A stretch of DNA of 64,000 nt from Verrucomicrobiota bacterium (GCA_025353105.1 JANXRG010000112.1:62001-126000), one strand, 5' to 3'. Positions 8,695-19,247 are shown, numbered from the stretch's first letter. Made by a program: numbers and translations. Notes: generated by a model from the letters alone, not told the origin.

Positions 8695-10431
8695 ATGAGT
8701 GGGAAGAGCGATCCGAAGACCGGGACCGGGGACGGCTCGGAAGGGTTGCGCCGCGGGTTGACGAATTATGGCGACCTTGGCTTTTCGCTTTTTCTACGCA
8801 AGGCATTCATCAAGGGCGCGGGATACTCGGACGACGCGCTGGAACGCCCGGTGGTCGGCATCATCAACACGGGCAGCGCCTACAACCCGTGCCACGGCAA
8901 CGCACCGCAGTTGATCGAGGCGGTCAGGCGCGGCGTGATGCTGAGCGGCGCGTTGCCGATGGAATTTCCGACCATCTCGATCGGCGAAAGTTTCGCCAAT
9001 CCGACGAGCATGTACCTGCGCAATCTCATGTCGATGGACACGGAGGAGATGATTCGCGCGCAGCCGATGGACGCGGTCGTGATGCTCGGCGGCTGCGACA
9101 AGACCGTGCCCGCACAATTGATGGGCGCGGCGTCGGCCGGGATTCCGGCGATTCAACTGGTCTCGGGCGCGATGCTGACCGGTGCGCATCGCGGCGAGCG
9201 CGTCGGGGCGTGCACCGACTGCCGGCGCTTTTGGGGACGGTATCGCGCGGAGGAAATCGACGAGCAGGAAATTTCCGAGGTGAACAACAGCCTCGTGGCG
9301 AGCGTGGGCTTTTGCTCCGTCATGGGTACCGCCAGCACGATGGCGTGTCTCGCCGAGGGACTCGGGATGATTCCGTTTGGCGGCGCCACGGCCCCGGCCG
9401 TCACCGCGGATCGCATTCGGATCGCCGAGCGGACCGGTGTGCTCGCGGTGGAACTAATCACGCGGAAGCTCACGCCGGATCGGATCATGACCGCCGGCGC
9501 GTTTGAAAATGCCCTGCGCGTGTTGTTGGCCATTGGTGGATCCACGAATGGCATCATTCATCTCACGGCGATCGCCGGCCGGCTCGGCCTCCGCATCGAT
9601 CTCGATCGGCTCGACGCCATCGGGCGCGAGACGCCGGTGCTGATCGATTTGAAGCCGTCCGGGCAGTATTACATGGAGGATTTTCACCGGGCTGGCGGCG
9701 TGCCGACGCTGCTGCGGGAGCTGCGGCCGCTGCTCAACCTGGACGTCATGACCGTGACCGGTCGCACGCTGGGAGAGGAGATCGATGGCAGCGCGGCGCC
9801 CTTTCCGCAGGATGTGGTTCGGCCCATGGCAAAACCGATTTACCCGCAGGGCGGTATCGCCGTGCTGCGCGGAAACATGGCGCCCCGCGGCGCGATCATC
9901 AAACAGTCGGCCGCGAGCCCAACCCTGATGGAGCACGAGGGTCGGGCGCTCGTGTTCGAGAACGTCGAGGACATGGCTCGGCGCATCGACGACGACGCGT
10001 TGGACGTGTCGGCCGGGGACATTCTCGTGCTCAAGAACATCGGGCCGGCCGGCGCCCCCGGTATGCCGGAAGCGGGTTACCTGCCCATTCCAAAGAAGCT
10101 CGCGCGGAGGGGCGTGACGGACATGGTGCGGATTTCCGATGGTCGCATGAGTGGGACCGCCGCGGGCACAATCGTACTGCACGTTACGCCCGAGGCCGCG
10201 ATCGGCGGCCCGTTCGCGTTTGTCGAGACCGGCGATCGAATCCGATTGAGTGTCCGGGAGCGATCGATTTCGTTGCTGGTCTCCGAAGCTGTGCTGGCGC
10301 GTCGGGCGACGGAGAAGCGGATTGCTCCGCCCACCGCCGAGCGCGGCTACCGCAAGCTCTTCCTCGAGTCTATCACCCAAGCCGATGAAGGTGTTGATTT
10401 CGATTTTCTCCGCGCGGCCAATTTTCGCTAG
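8695..10431 (+). CDS. IlvD/Edd-family dehydratase (probable aldonate dehydratase)
   Basis: 578 aa from ATG 8695, four bases after the aldolase stop. Iron-sulfur/IlvD-Edd hallmarks are present: NPCHGN near residue 65, MLGGCDKTVPA near 135 and GACTDC near 173 supply the conserved cysteines; VRISDGRMSGTAAGT is the conserved C-terminal block. The family includes dihydroxy-acid dehydratase (IlvD), phosphogluconate dehydratase and pentonate/hexonate dehydratases. The sugar-acid context and the GACTDCRRFWGRY pattern resemble the pentonate/hexonate branch. A role in branched-chain amino-acid synthesis is not excluded but no ilv partner is present. Confidence 0.85.
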   Translation: MSGKSDPKTGTGDGSEGLRRGLTNYGDLGFSLFLRKAFIKGAGYSDDALERPVVGIINTGSAYNPCHGNAPQLIEAVRRGVMLSGALPMEFPTISIGESFANPTSMYLRNLMSMDTEEMIRAQPMDAVVMLGGCDKTVPAQLMGAASAGIPAIQLVSGAMLTGAHRGERVGACTDCRRFWGRYRAEEIDEQEISEVNNSLVASVGFCSVMGTASTMACLAEGLGMIPFGGATAPAVTADRIRIAERTGVLAVELITRKLTPDRIMTAGAFENALRVLLAIGGSTNGIIHLTAIAGRLGLRIDLDRLDAIGRETPVLIDLKPSGQYYMEDFHRAGGVPTLLRELRPLLNLDVMTVTGRTLGEEIDGSAAPFPQDVVRPMAKPIYPQGGIAVLRGNMAPRGAIIKQSAASPTLMEHEGRALVFENVEDMARRIDDDALDVSAGDILVLKNIGPAGAPGMPEAGYLPIPKKLARRGVTDMVRISDGRMSGTAAGTIVLHVTPEAAIGGPFAFVETGDRIRLSVRERSISLLVSEAVLARRATEKRIAPPTAERGYRKLFLESITQADEGVDFDFLRAANFR

Positions 10432-10442
10432 CGCGCCAGGAT

Positions 10443-11396
10443 TTGACATTCCTGAAGGCAGAGCACGCCTGCGCAGCGCTGAGAGACCTGGTTCTCGTCG
10501 GGGCGTTCCCACCCGAATTACAACGCGTCCTCGACGCCGAATTCTGCTGTCATGATCCGGCGGCGGTGCTCGCCGATTCCGATCTCGCGGGGCGCATCCA
10601 CGGCATCATCACGCGCAGCAATGTTTCGCTGTCGGAGCAAGTCGTGGCCGGCCTGCCAAACCTGAAGATCATCGCGACTTGCGGGGTGGGCTGCGACGGC
10701 ATTCCGCTCGCGGCGGCGCGGCAGCGGAGGATCGTTGTGACGAACACGCCGGGCGTGCTGGGCGATGCCGTGTGCGAGTTGGGCATCGGTATTCTCCTGG
10801 CGTTGCTCCGCCGGATTCCCGAAGCGGATCGCTTTACGCGCTCGGGGCAATGGACGGGGGAGACGTTTCCACTCACGACCAGCCTGGCCGGCAAGCGCGT
10901 GGGAATCGTTGGATTGGGTCGCATCGGGCAGGGGATTGCGACGCGCCTGGCGGGTTTCGGGGTGGAGCTGGCCTGCACGGGGTCGCGTCAGGCCTGTGCG
11001 CCGGATCGCCATTGCGAAACCCTCCACGAGCTTGCGCGACGGTCCGATATCCTGTTCGTCTGCTGCCGTGGCGGCGACAGCACCCGGCGATTGATTAGGG
11101 CGTCGGTCCTGGAAGCGCTCGGCTCCGACGGATTTCTCATCAACCTGTCGCGCGGCAGCGTGGTCGATGAACCGGCGCTGATTCACGCCTTGAAGTCCGA
11201 TGCGATCCAGGGCGCCGGGCTGGACGTTTACGAGGACGAGCCCGGAATCGATCCGGCGTTTATCGATTTGCCGAACGCGGTGCTGATGCCGCATGTCGGA
11301 AGCGCGACCAAGGAGACTCGCGCGGTGATGTTGCGCCTGACGCTCGATAATCTGCACGCATTGTTGGGCGGTGCGGCGCCATTGACGCCGGTCTAG
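10443..11396 (+). CDS. D-isomer-specific 2-hydroxyacid dehydrogenase
   Basis: 317 aa beginning at a TTG codon 12 bp after the IlvD-family stop; no ATG fits better. The NAD-binding Rossmann motif is VGIVGLGRIGQG, followed by NLSRGSVVDEPAL, GAGLDVYEDEP and the catalytic-His block LMPHVGSAT, all diagnostic for glyoxylate/hydroxypyruvate-type 2-hydroxyacid dehydrogenases. As the last gene of the sugar-acid operon it probably reduces a 2-keto acid product (for example hydroxypyruvate, glyoxylate or 2-ketogluconate). The hairpin at 11417-11439 follows closely. Confidence 0.86.
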   Translation: MTFLKAEHACAALRDLVLVGAFPPELQRVLDAEFCCHDPAAVLADSDLAGRIHGIITRSNVSLSEQVVAGLPNLKIIATCGVGCDGIPLAAARQRRIVVTNTPGVLGDAVCELGIGILLALLRRIPEADRFTRSGQWTGETFPLTTSLAGKRVGIVGLGRIGQGIATRLAGFGVELACTGSRQACAPDRHCETLHELARRSDILFVCCRGGDSTRRLIRASVLEALGSDGFLINLSRGSVVDEPALIHALKSDAIQGAGLDVYEDEPGIDPAFIDLPNAVLMPHVGSATKETRAVMLRLTLDNLHALLGGAAPLTPV

Positions 11397-11402
11397 AACA
11401 CG

Positions 11403-11784
11403 TTGATGAAACGGTGGGGACGTTTCGCCGAAACGTCCCAAGCATTGCGAATGGGACGTCCCAATCCGCGCCTCAGATCGCAGGACGGAACCGCGTTGCG
11501 GTTCGAACGTGGGCGGGCGTGTACCCAGGGTTGTAACGACCCTTGGGCTGGCAGACGCGACGCCGTTGGCGTCGGTCGAAATGAATCGATACGCCAATCC
11601 AGAGGCCAAGATGGTGAAATGCGATCTCACATCGCGATGCGGCATTGCGCTTGACGAAGGTGGATCGTGACCTCCGGGCACGATGCCACTGGGTTGGCAG
11701 CCCGCGGGCGCGGGCTGCATTTGTTTTGTCAACGCGCTCGGAGATCGCGTTCCACCAGCCGAGCGCCCCAGGTGTGATCCGGCC
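11403..11784 (-). repeat. Composite intergenic repeat, copy A (modules X and Y)
   Basis: This gene-free stretch contains two blocks that recur, inverted, at 41429-41790. Block Y (11481-11574) includes GGGCTGGCAGACGCGACGCC and AACCGCGTTGCGGTTCGAAC. Block X (11655-11758) includes the cccgcgggcgcgggctgc core flanked by ACGATGCCACTGG and GAACGCGATCTC-type arms on the reverse strand. The order of X and Y is opposite in the two copies after orienting them. A perfect 11-bp palindrome, GGGACGTTTCG/CGAAACGTCCC, lies at 11417-11439 right after the dehydrogenase gene and could act as a terminator hairpin. I see no coding frame with support. Confidence 0.75.
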
Positions 11785-12783
11785 CTAGCTGCCGGGGAGG
11801 TCGTGCACCTCGGGGAAGAAAAATTCCTTCCAGCTTTGCGGATTCTGCTTGATGAAACCCGCGCGGAAAAAATACTGGGCGGCTTTCAACAGATTTTGCG
11901 GCGCCGGCGAAAAGACCATATTCGGTTGCTCGAGGATGGCCACGAGTTCATCGACCGTCAGCTTTTCCTTGTTGACCTCAAGATAGATCGTGGCCGCGGC
12001 CCGCTTGTCCTTCGCGATCAGTTCCACCGCCTCCTTAATGGCATCAACGAAGGCCTGGATAATCTTGGGATTTGCGTCGTGAAATTTCGTCGTGCTGTAC
12101 ACCACGCCGTTGGACATCGGGCCCCCGACTACATCGACAGAATCAAGGACCGCGTGCACGCCCGGGATTTTCAGCTCCAGGTTCTGAAAGGGAGGCTGCG
12201 AGAAATGGGCGGTCACGCCGCTGTTCTTGTTCTGGAGGGAAATCAGCGCATCGATATGCGACATGGCGACCTGCAGATTGCTAAATCGCTGGATGCCTTC
12301 CGGCCCAAACTGTTTCTCCGCTGCAAGCCCGAGCACCGCGGGCTGGGTACCGACCTTGATCGTGGGCACCGCGATTTTGTCCGCGTCGGTGAAGTCGGCG
12401 AGTTTTTTTACATTTGGGTTGTTGGTGACAAGGAGCATGGGCAGCGCGCCGGTGGCCACGACCCCTTTGACGTCCCCATTACTTTTCGCCCAAATGATCA
12501 GCATGTTTGGTCCGCCGCTTATCACCATGTCCACGTTGCCCGAAAAAAGCGCGTCGTTGCTGGCGCCTCCGCTGCTCAGCAGGTTCCAGGTCACTTTCAA
12601 ATCCTTGAGGCCGGCGGCGAGGGCATGCTTTTCAACCAGGCCGCGTTTCTCCGCGATGACGGCCGGAAGATAGGAAAGGCCGGGCTGCTTGGCAATCCGC
12701 AGCTCAGTGGTCTGAGCGTGGAGCATGGACGTGCAGAGAAATGCGCCCAGGAGCGAGGCGAGGGGAAGGCGGGGGTGATTCAT
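11785..12783 (-). CDS. ABC transporter substrate-binding protein, NitT/TauT (SsuA/ThiY-like) family
   Basis: 332 aa from ATG 12783, which gives a signal peptide (MNHPRLPLASLLGAFLCTS...HAQ). The mature protein has the two-lobe SsuA/NMT1-like pattern: LRIAKQPGLSYLPAVIAEKR at the start, LLSSGGASNDALFSGNVDMVISG, then VPTIKVGTQPAVLGLAAEK. Such proteins bind sulfonates, nitrate, taurine or thiamine precursors in the periplasm. No permease or ATPase is next to it, so it is an orphan binding protein in this window and the ligand is unknown. Confidence 0.84.
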   Translation of the reverse strand: MNHPRLPLASLLGAFLCTSMLHAQTTELRIAKQPGLSYLPAVIAEKRGLVEKHALAAGLKDLKVTWNLLSSGGASNDALFSGNVDMVISGGPNMLIIWAKSNGDVKGVVATGALPMLLVTNNPNVKKLADFTDADKIAVPTIKVGTQPAVLGLAAEKQFGPEGIQRFSNLQVAMSHIDALISLQNKNSGVTAHFSQPPFQNLELKIPGVHAVLDSVDVVGGPMSNGVVYSTTKFHDANPKIIQAFVDAIKEAVELIAKDKRAAATIYLEVNKEKLTVDELVAILEQPNMVFSPAPQNLLKAAQYFFRAGFIKQNPQSWKEFFFPEVHDLPGS

Positions 12784-12973
12784 ACGATGGGGAGTTGGGA
12801 GTGACAGGGGGACACTGATTACCACGGCGCGTTCCCCGGCGTTCGCAGCGCCGGAGGGTGGCTTTGGGGAACCGCGGTGGGAGGGACGACGTTGATGTCG
12901 ATACTCCTACAGGAAAGTTTAATGCACGGGAAGAGCGGTCGGTTTCCCTTCGGGCGCCCGCGAGTAATTCATT

Positions 12974-13594
12974 TCATCGCGCGCTTCCCCCGTAGCTGAA
13001 GTCGTCGAAAAGCGTGACGCTGTCGGCCTTCGTCCAGACGCCCACCTTGCCCGCATCGGAGAAACTGTCGTCGCTTGCTTCAATGACTTTCCGGCCGTCG
13101 AACGTGACGGTGAATTGGTTGCCCTTGAAATCGACACGCAGCGTGTGCCAGACCCCCGGCGCGACCTTTGTGCTGATGTTCTGAAACGAGACGCGGCTAC
13201 CGTTGATGGTGTGGTAGATGGTCACGTTGTCTTCCAGCGCATTCGCGCGGGCGATGTAATAATTGTCGGCGTCCTTGCAGCGCCAGATGACGCCGCCCGC
13301 TTGATCTTCCTTGCCTGCGATCGGCTTGAACTTCACCGACACAAATCCGTCTCGGACTTTCGTGTCGTCCTTGATGCAGATCGGATAGGTGGCTTCACCG
13401 CTTTGCTTGAGTACATTTGGTTTGCTCGGCGCAGTGTCGTCCCGTTCGACGGTCCATTTCGGATTGCCGGAGCCAGTCTTGGTTGCCGTCCAACCTGCCG
13501 GCGGTGCGCCGACCTTCGCGTCGTCGAAGTTTAGCGGGTCGGCGAACGCGGTAGCGGAGAGGAGCAGGAATGGGATTAGGGTGGTCGCGTTCAT
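12974..13594 (-). CDS. Exported DUF1080-like protein, paralogue of 317-961
   Basis: 206 aa with a signal peptide (MNATTLIPFLLLSATAFA). The same blocks as the gene at 317-961 occur in the same order: APPAGWTA, KWTVERDD, LKQSGEATYPIC, GVWHTLRVDFKGN, GKVGVWTKADSVTLFDDF. This makes the two proteins full-length paralogues. The fold is a LamG/concanavalin-type beta sandwich by family analogy. Function unknown; it stands alone on the minus strand, about 190 bp upstream of the substrate-binding protein gene on the same strand. Confidence 0.78.
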   Translation of the reverse strand: MNATTLIPFLLLSATAFADPLNFDDAKVGAPPAGWTATKTGSGNPKWTVERDDTAPSKPNVLKQSGEATYPICIKDDTKVRDGFVSVKFKPIAGKEDQAGGVIWRCKDADNYYIARANALEDNVTIYHTINGSRVSFQNISTKVAPGVWHTLRVDFKGNQFTVTFDGRKVIEASDDSFSDAGKVGVWTKADSVTLFDDFSYGGSAR

Positions 13595-13808
13595 GGCGGG
13601 CTACGGCACAACTTGACCCCTTTGCGCGTCAATGGCGAGCTCGCCGCTGTTGCTCCCGCCGTTTGCAACTGGCGCGATGACGTCGCACAAAGGGGCCGTT
13701 CTTTTGCAAGCCGTCCCTTCCAAGCGCGCCAGCCGCCGCGTCGAGGACCCGGCGTCCCGAAAATAGCCATCGCCAAGACGGCACGAATCGTGCAATACGA
13801 AGACTCTT

Positions 13809-14051
13809 ATGTCCATTGAACAGGGCGTGAATCTTCCCGAAGCGATCGTCAATACCGAATGGCGGGTGGCGGTGCTGGAACGCATCATCGACCGGATCCT
13901 TGCGGCGGTGCCCGCGGCGGCGGTCTCCGCCAAGGACTTGGAGGACCTGCGACGCGACGCGCTGGCGGAATTGAAGCTCAAGTACCCCGAGGCGGAACTA
14001 CACCGGACCAAGCGCATCCCCCTGCCCGACGACGTGCCGCCGGTGGGGTGA
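13809..14051 (+). CDS. Small hypothetical protein
   Basis: 80 aa starting MSIEQGVNLPEAIV, predicted largely helical (residues 15-60 rich in Ala, Glu, Arg, Leu) with a short Pro-rich tail. Codon third positions are strongly G/C like neighbouring real genes, and no other frame covers the region convincingly. It is convergent with the ABC permease gene at 14088, 36 bp away. I do not recognise the family. Confidence 0.5.
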   Translation: MSIEQGVNLPEAIVNTEWRVAVLERIIDRILAAVPAAAVSAKDLEDLRRDALAELKLKYPEAELHRTKRIPLPDDVPPVG

Positions 14052-14087
14052 AGCCGGCAGCGCGATGACCCGACCCGACCCGGCTGC

Positions 14088-15667
14088 TCAGGCACGGAGC
14101 GCAAACCCGTACGCGGTTTGCCGGACGCGACCCGCAAACGCACAGACCAGGAGCGCAAGCGCGGCGATCAGAAATCGCGTCGGTGTCTGCGACGCGGTCG
14201 TAACGCCGATGAAATCCAAACCGGGCATCGCGTGCGCGGGGCCGATGTACCACCACGCGGTGTAAAGCGATTCGAAGAATTTCCCGTTGCCGGTCCAGAC
14301 GCCGAGCGTGAGCGCGAGCGCAGGCACAAAAGCCATGCCAGCCACCGTCGCGCCCAACGCTTGCGCGTCTCCGTGGATCAGCCCCCGGGCGAGACCAGCG
14401 GATCCCGCGACGAGCGCCAGCGCCATGCCGCCCACGTAGGTTGCCAGCAACTGGGCGCGCGCGGGCGACGGAGCCGAAAACACCATGGCCGCCGTGCCGT
14501 AGCGACGTTCGCGTGTTCCGAGTTGGGACCACAGTGTCACCGGCCAGAGCCAGGGTGCGAGAATGGCCTCGGGTGCAACAAAGCTCGCGATGAGGCAGCC
14601 CGCCATCCCCACGTACCACCACCAGCGCTGACCCAGTAGCAACAGCCGGATCTCACCCTCCACCAATCCGAAAAAGCGCGAGCGCGCGAGCGTGGCGGGC
14701 GCGTTGAGGCCAAGCGCACGCGGGGCTGGTGGCGCGACCGCCCGGATGAGCCCGCCGATTTCTGCTTTCGGCGGGCTGTCCTCCGTCAACGATTTCCCTT
14801 TTCGCGTCTGCCGCAGCTGGATGCGCGATGGATCGAAGCGCTGGAAGGCCAGCGCGGCCGCGAGTGTGAGGGCGATGGCAACGGCCACCCAGATCAGACG
14901 CGTGCGCACGATGGCGGGGGTCCACTCGAGGCCTTCCCACACGAACGTGCGGAGCTCTTCGGCCTTTTCGCCGCCTCCCAGACTAAAAGAAAAGCCACCC
15001 TTGTACCCCGCCGGGTCGAGCGCGCGCACCTGCTCTTGCATGGGTCGGTTCAGGACGCCCAGTCCGGTGAAATCCAGATTCGGATAGTTGATGCCGACGG
15101 CGATCAACGCGGTCCACAAGAAGAACCAGATCACGTTGCCGGCGCCCGAGCGCGTCACCGGAAGATTTTCAAAGAGGACGGCCAGCGCCGCCGTGAAAGC
15201 GAGCGAGGGCAACGCGATGAAGAGCAGCGGTGAAACGAAGGACCAAAACCGAAAGTCGCGCGATTCACCGACGGCGAACTGGAGCACGACGGACCCGGCC
15301 GCGAGCACGAGCAGCATCGTTGCGAGCACCGCGAAATTACTCAGCGCCTTACCGAAGGTGTAACCCAGATTGGAAAGCGGGGCCGCTGCCAGAATCTGCC
15401 CCACCCGCGTGCGTTCGTCGCGCGCGAGGGTGTTCTTCACCAGGTACAATCCCACGAGCGAGAGCAGCACCGCCGTCACCAGCGCCATCATCGTGCCCAG
15501 CCACGCGGAATTGAAAATGCCACGGTAGCGATCGATTTTCAGCAGGACGTTACCATGGGACGTCTGGTACACGAGCCAGCCCATCGCGGCGAGCGTGAGT
15601 AGAAAGCCGTAGCTGCGCGTGCGCTCGAGAAAATCGGCACGCGCTACGTGATAGAGCACGCGCGGAT

Positions 15668-15671
<4 letters not shown>
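14088..15671 (-). CDS. ABC-2 type transporter permease
   Basis: 527 aa beginning at a GTG that overlaps the TGA of the upstream ATPase gene (GTGA), i.e. translational coupling. It has an N-terminal RADFLERTRSYGFLLTLA membrane entry, about ten to twelve hydrophobic segments, and a large extracytoplasmic region around residues 200-260. This layout matches Gld/NatB-like ABC-2 permeases with duplicated membrane halves. It would pair with the ATPase at 15668-16546, but that gene contains an in-frame stop, so whether the transporter is functional is doubtful. Confidence 0.78.
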
Positions 15672-16546
<875 letters not shown>

Positions 16547-16717
16547 GAATGGATTTTGCGGGCGCCGCGGGGACCGTGTCCAGTGAGGATTGCGCACTCT
16601 GCCGCATGATGCGGTCGTACTGGTCCTTCCGAACCATGCACGAAGCGAGCGAACTTTCGGTGGGCGAACGGGCGCGGGACAAGGCGCGAACTTCTGCGAA
16701 GATTCTCGCGGTCACCG

Positions 16718-16924
16718 ATGTTTACGGCCGCAAATCTCTTCGGATCGATCCTCTTCGGATCGATCGGACTCGGGGCGTTTTTTTACGGCCGCAAAGCCGG
16801 CGCGACAAAACCCCTGATCATCGGCTTGGTTTTGATGGTGTATCCCTACCTCGTGTCCGAGACCTGGCTGCTGTACGCGATCGGCGCGGTGGTGACGGCG
16901 TCGCTCTTTTTCTTTCGGGATTGA
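16718..16924 (+). CDS. Small two-to-three-helix membrane protein
   Basis: 68 aa: MFTAANLFGSILFGSIGLGAFFYGRK, a short hydrophilic turn, then two more hydrophobic stretches ending in FFFRD. This pattern (about 65-70 residues, an N-terminal FGSILFG-like helix, a GRK turn and a YPYLVSETW segment) is common among uncharacterised bacterial inner-membrane proteins. It is divergent from the ABC ATPase gene. No function can be assigned. Confidence 0.68.
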   Translation: MFTAANLFGSILFGSIGLGAFFYGRKAGATKPLIIGLVLMVYPYLVSETWLLYAIGAVVTASLFFFRD

Positions 16925-17016
16925 GCCAACTCTTTGCGACCGCTACCCGAACCACCGCGCCAGTCTCGCGGAGGGTTAACGGCCCATAAAATCTGGTCGG
17001 CCATTTTGGCCGCTGC

Positions 17017-17736
17017 TCACAAAGAACGGCCGTCCGGCCCAAGCTGACCTTTGGGACGCGGGCGCGTGGCCGATTGTCGCTCAAACACGAGGGTCGCTTC
17101 ATTGGGATTTCGGCTCGTGCGATCGAGGAAATAGATTTTGCAGCCGGCCCCGTCCTCGAAAAGCAGGGTGAGTTGCTCGCCGATGCCGCTCTTCAACGGA
17201 ACGGTTTGCCAATTCCCGCGCCGCAGCCGGTATTGGACCTCAAACGGATTTACCTGCTGAATCGACAGGATGACATTTGGTCCGCCCAACCGCTTCAAGT
17301 GGACCTGGCTCGGCATCGCAACGGTGCGTTCCAGGCGTTGTACGATTGGGTTTCCACCCCCTGAGACCGTCTGCGGATTGAGCGGGCGGCCCTGTGTCAG
17401 CCCCATTTGATCCTTGATGGTGCTGGTTTCGCGGCGCTGGGTCTCCTTCATGTCGCGCATTTTTTGCTGTTCGCGATGAGCCTCTTCCCGCGCCCCCATT
17501 CTCGGATCATAGGTATACCCTGCGCGATAGTCCTCGGGCATCTTTTCCCAGGGAATGCGGGAGACGCCACCCGTATGGATGACTTCAAATGTCATTCCGT
17601 CGAAACTCTTGATCAGGGGATTTTCCAGGCGCTCCCCGAGGGAGTTCAGGATCGGAGGCCGTTGTGCGATGACCAACGGAGCCGCAGCGAGCGATGCGGC
17701 CAACAGCACCGGGAGAAGGAAAAGGTTTGTTTTCAC
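17017..17736 (-). CDS. Exported hypothetical protein
   Basis: 239 aa from a GTG at 17736, chosen because it puts a signal peptide first (VKTNLFLLPVLLAASLAAAP); an upstream ATG in the same frame would add a long unlikely leader. The N-terminal half contains the pattern FDGMTFEVIHTGGVSRIPWEKMP, reminiscent of the short tether found in Verrucomicrobia proteins that describe translation of a comparison between two lists, but no family is certain. The middle is charged and helical (REEAHREQQKMRDMKETQRRE). The C-terminal part is beta-rich. Probably periplasmic; function unknown. Confidence 0.68.
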   Translation of the reverse strand: MKTNLFLLPVLLAASLAAAPLVIAQRPPILNSLGERLENPLIKSFDGMTFEVIHTGGVSRIPWEKMPEDYRAGYTYDPRMGAREEAHREQQKMRDMKETQRRETSTIKDQMGLTQGRPLNPQTVSGGGNPIVQRLERTVAMPSQVHLKRLGGPNVILSIQQVNPFEVQYRLRRGNWQTVPLKSGIGEQLTLLFEDGAGCKIYFLDRTSRNPNEATLVFERQSATRPRPKGQLGPDGRSL

Positions 17737-17986
17737 GGGATCAGCGCGGAAATGCCGTTTTCCTCTCGTCGGATTTGTTTCGGCGATGGGATGAACCCGC
17801 GCGCGGGTTGGAAGTTGCGCAAAACGGAAACCGAAGATCATAGGTCCTTTCGACCGACCACGCGCGCTGAAATTCCCGATTGGAAAGGTTGAGACATGGG
17901 TTTCGGCGATTTCTCATCTCAGACTTGCCCCGGCCGAGGAGGGGAGACATCGTTTTCAGTTCATTCCCACCCCAAGATCACCCCAC

Positions 17987-19066
17987 ATGAAATCCTCCCG
18001 TCGTGATTTTCTCAAAGTGAGCGCCACTGCGGCGCTGGCTGCGGTCCTGCCGGCCGGCCGTTCTTCTCTAGCGGCCGCCAACCCCGAGGTCGCAAGTGCG
18101 TCCAAACCTCTCCCCGCGCCGAATCCGGCAACCGGAGACCTGCGGCTGTGCACCTTTCTTCCGCACGCCGGCGAGGCGCCGCGGGTTGGCGCGCTCACGG
18201 CCAGCGGGCGCATCGTGGACGTCGGGGCCACCGCCCAGAAAGCGGGGGTGAAACTTCCCTTCGATCCCGCGCAGCTTCTCTCGCTCATCGCGGCGGGCGG
18301 TCCCGCGCTCGACGCGGTGCGGAAAGTCGTCGCGACGGTCACCGGCCAAGGCGCGAGGCCGGAAGACGTTCGGATTCTTGCGCCGATTCCGAAGCTCGAA
18401 CGGAATATTTATGCGGTCGGCTGGAACTACGTGGAGCATTTCAAGGAAGGGGCCGGCCTGCGCCCGGCCGAGCAGAAGGAGTTGCCTGAGCATCCGACGT
18501 TTTTCAGCAAGGCTGCCCATGTGATCAACGGGCCCTACGACGCGATCCCCTTTGATCCGGCCGTTTCGACGATGATCGATTGGGAAGGGGAATTAGCCGT
18601 CATCATCGGCAAACGCGGACGAAACATCCCGGAAGAGAAATCTCTCGACTACGTCTTCGGCTACACCGTCATCAACGACACGACCGCGCGTGATCTGCAG
18701 CAGAAAAAGCACGGGGGCCAGTGGTTCAAGGGAAAGAGCCTGGATGGCCATGGCCCGATGGGTCCTTGGATCGTGACGGCCGGTGAAATCGATCCAGGTA
18801 AGTTAAACATCCTAACGCGCGTCAATGGCCAGGTGATGCAGGATGCGAGCACCGAGCAGATGTATTTCAAGGTGCCGCGCATCATTGCGGAACTGTCGAT
18901 GGGCCTGACACTCGAACCCGGAGACGTCATCGCCACCGGCACGCCGCCGGGTGTGGGGTACGCGCGCAAACCGCCGGTTTTTCTCAAGCCGGGTGACATC
19001 ATGGAAACGGAAATCGTCGGCATCGGGACGATGCGCAATCTCATCGCGGAGGCGACAAATGGGTGA
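17987..19066 (+). CDS. Tat-exported fumarylacetoacetate hydrolase (FAH)-family protein
   Basis: 359 aa. The N-terminus SSRRDFLKVSATAALAA is a classical twin-arginine signal, so export in folded form is predicted. The FAH core is intact: NIYAVGWNYVEHF, DWEGELAVIIGKRGRNI with the metal-binding acidic residues, YTVINDTTARDLQ, KSLDGHGPMGPWIV and LTLEPGDVIATGTPPGVG. Family members hydrolyse or decarboxylate/isomerise beta-keto or 2-oxo acids, usually in the cytoplasm. A Tat leader on this fold is unusual but seen in some soil bacteria. It stands alone between the exported protein gene and the kinase gene; substrate unknown. Confidence 0.87.
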   Translation: MKSSRRDFLKVSATAALAAVLPAGRSSLAAANPEVASASKPLPAPNPATGDLRLCTFLPHAGEAPRVGALTASGRIVDVGATAQKAGVKLPFDPAQLLSLIAAGGPALDAVRKVVATVTGQGARPEDVRILAPIPKLERNIYAVGWNYVEHFKEGAGLRPAEQKELPEHPTFFSKAAHVINGPYDAIPFDPAVSTMIDWEGELAVIIGKRGRNIPEEKSLDYVFGYTVINDTTARDLQQKKHGGQWFKGKSLDGHGPMGPWIVTAGEIDPGKLNILTRVNGQVMQDASTEQMYFKVPRIIAELSMGLTLEPGDVIATGTPPGVGYARKPPVFLKPGDIMETEIVGIGTMRNLIAEATNG

Positions 19067-19247
19067 GCCGATCGGTCGCGAGCGTTGGAATCGAGAGCAA
19101 AGATTGGAAGACGACCCCCCGACCATCTTCCCCGGGCATAACGTCTCCACGTGTTTCCCTTGCCGCGATGAACCCGCCCATCGAATTTACATGGCATTGG
19201 TGATAAGATTTGCCAAGGCCACGCTGCCCTGCGGACCCTGACCGCCC

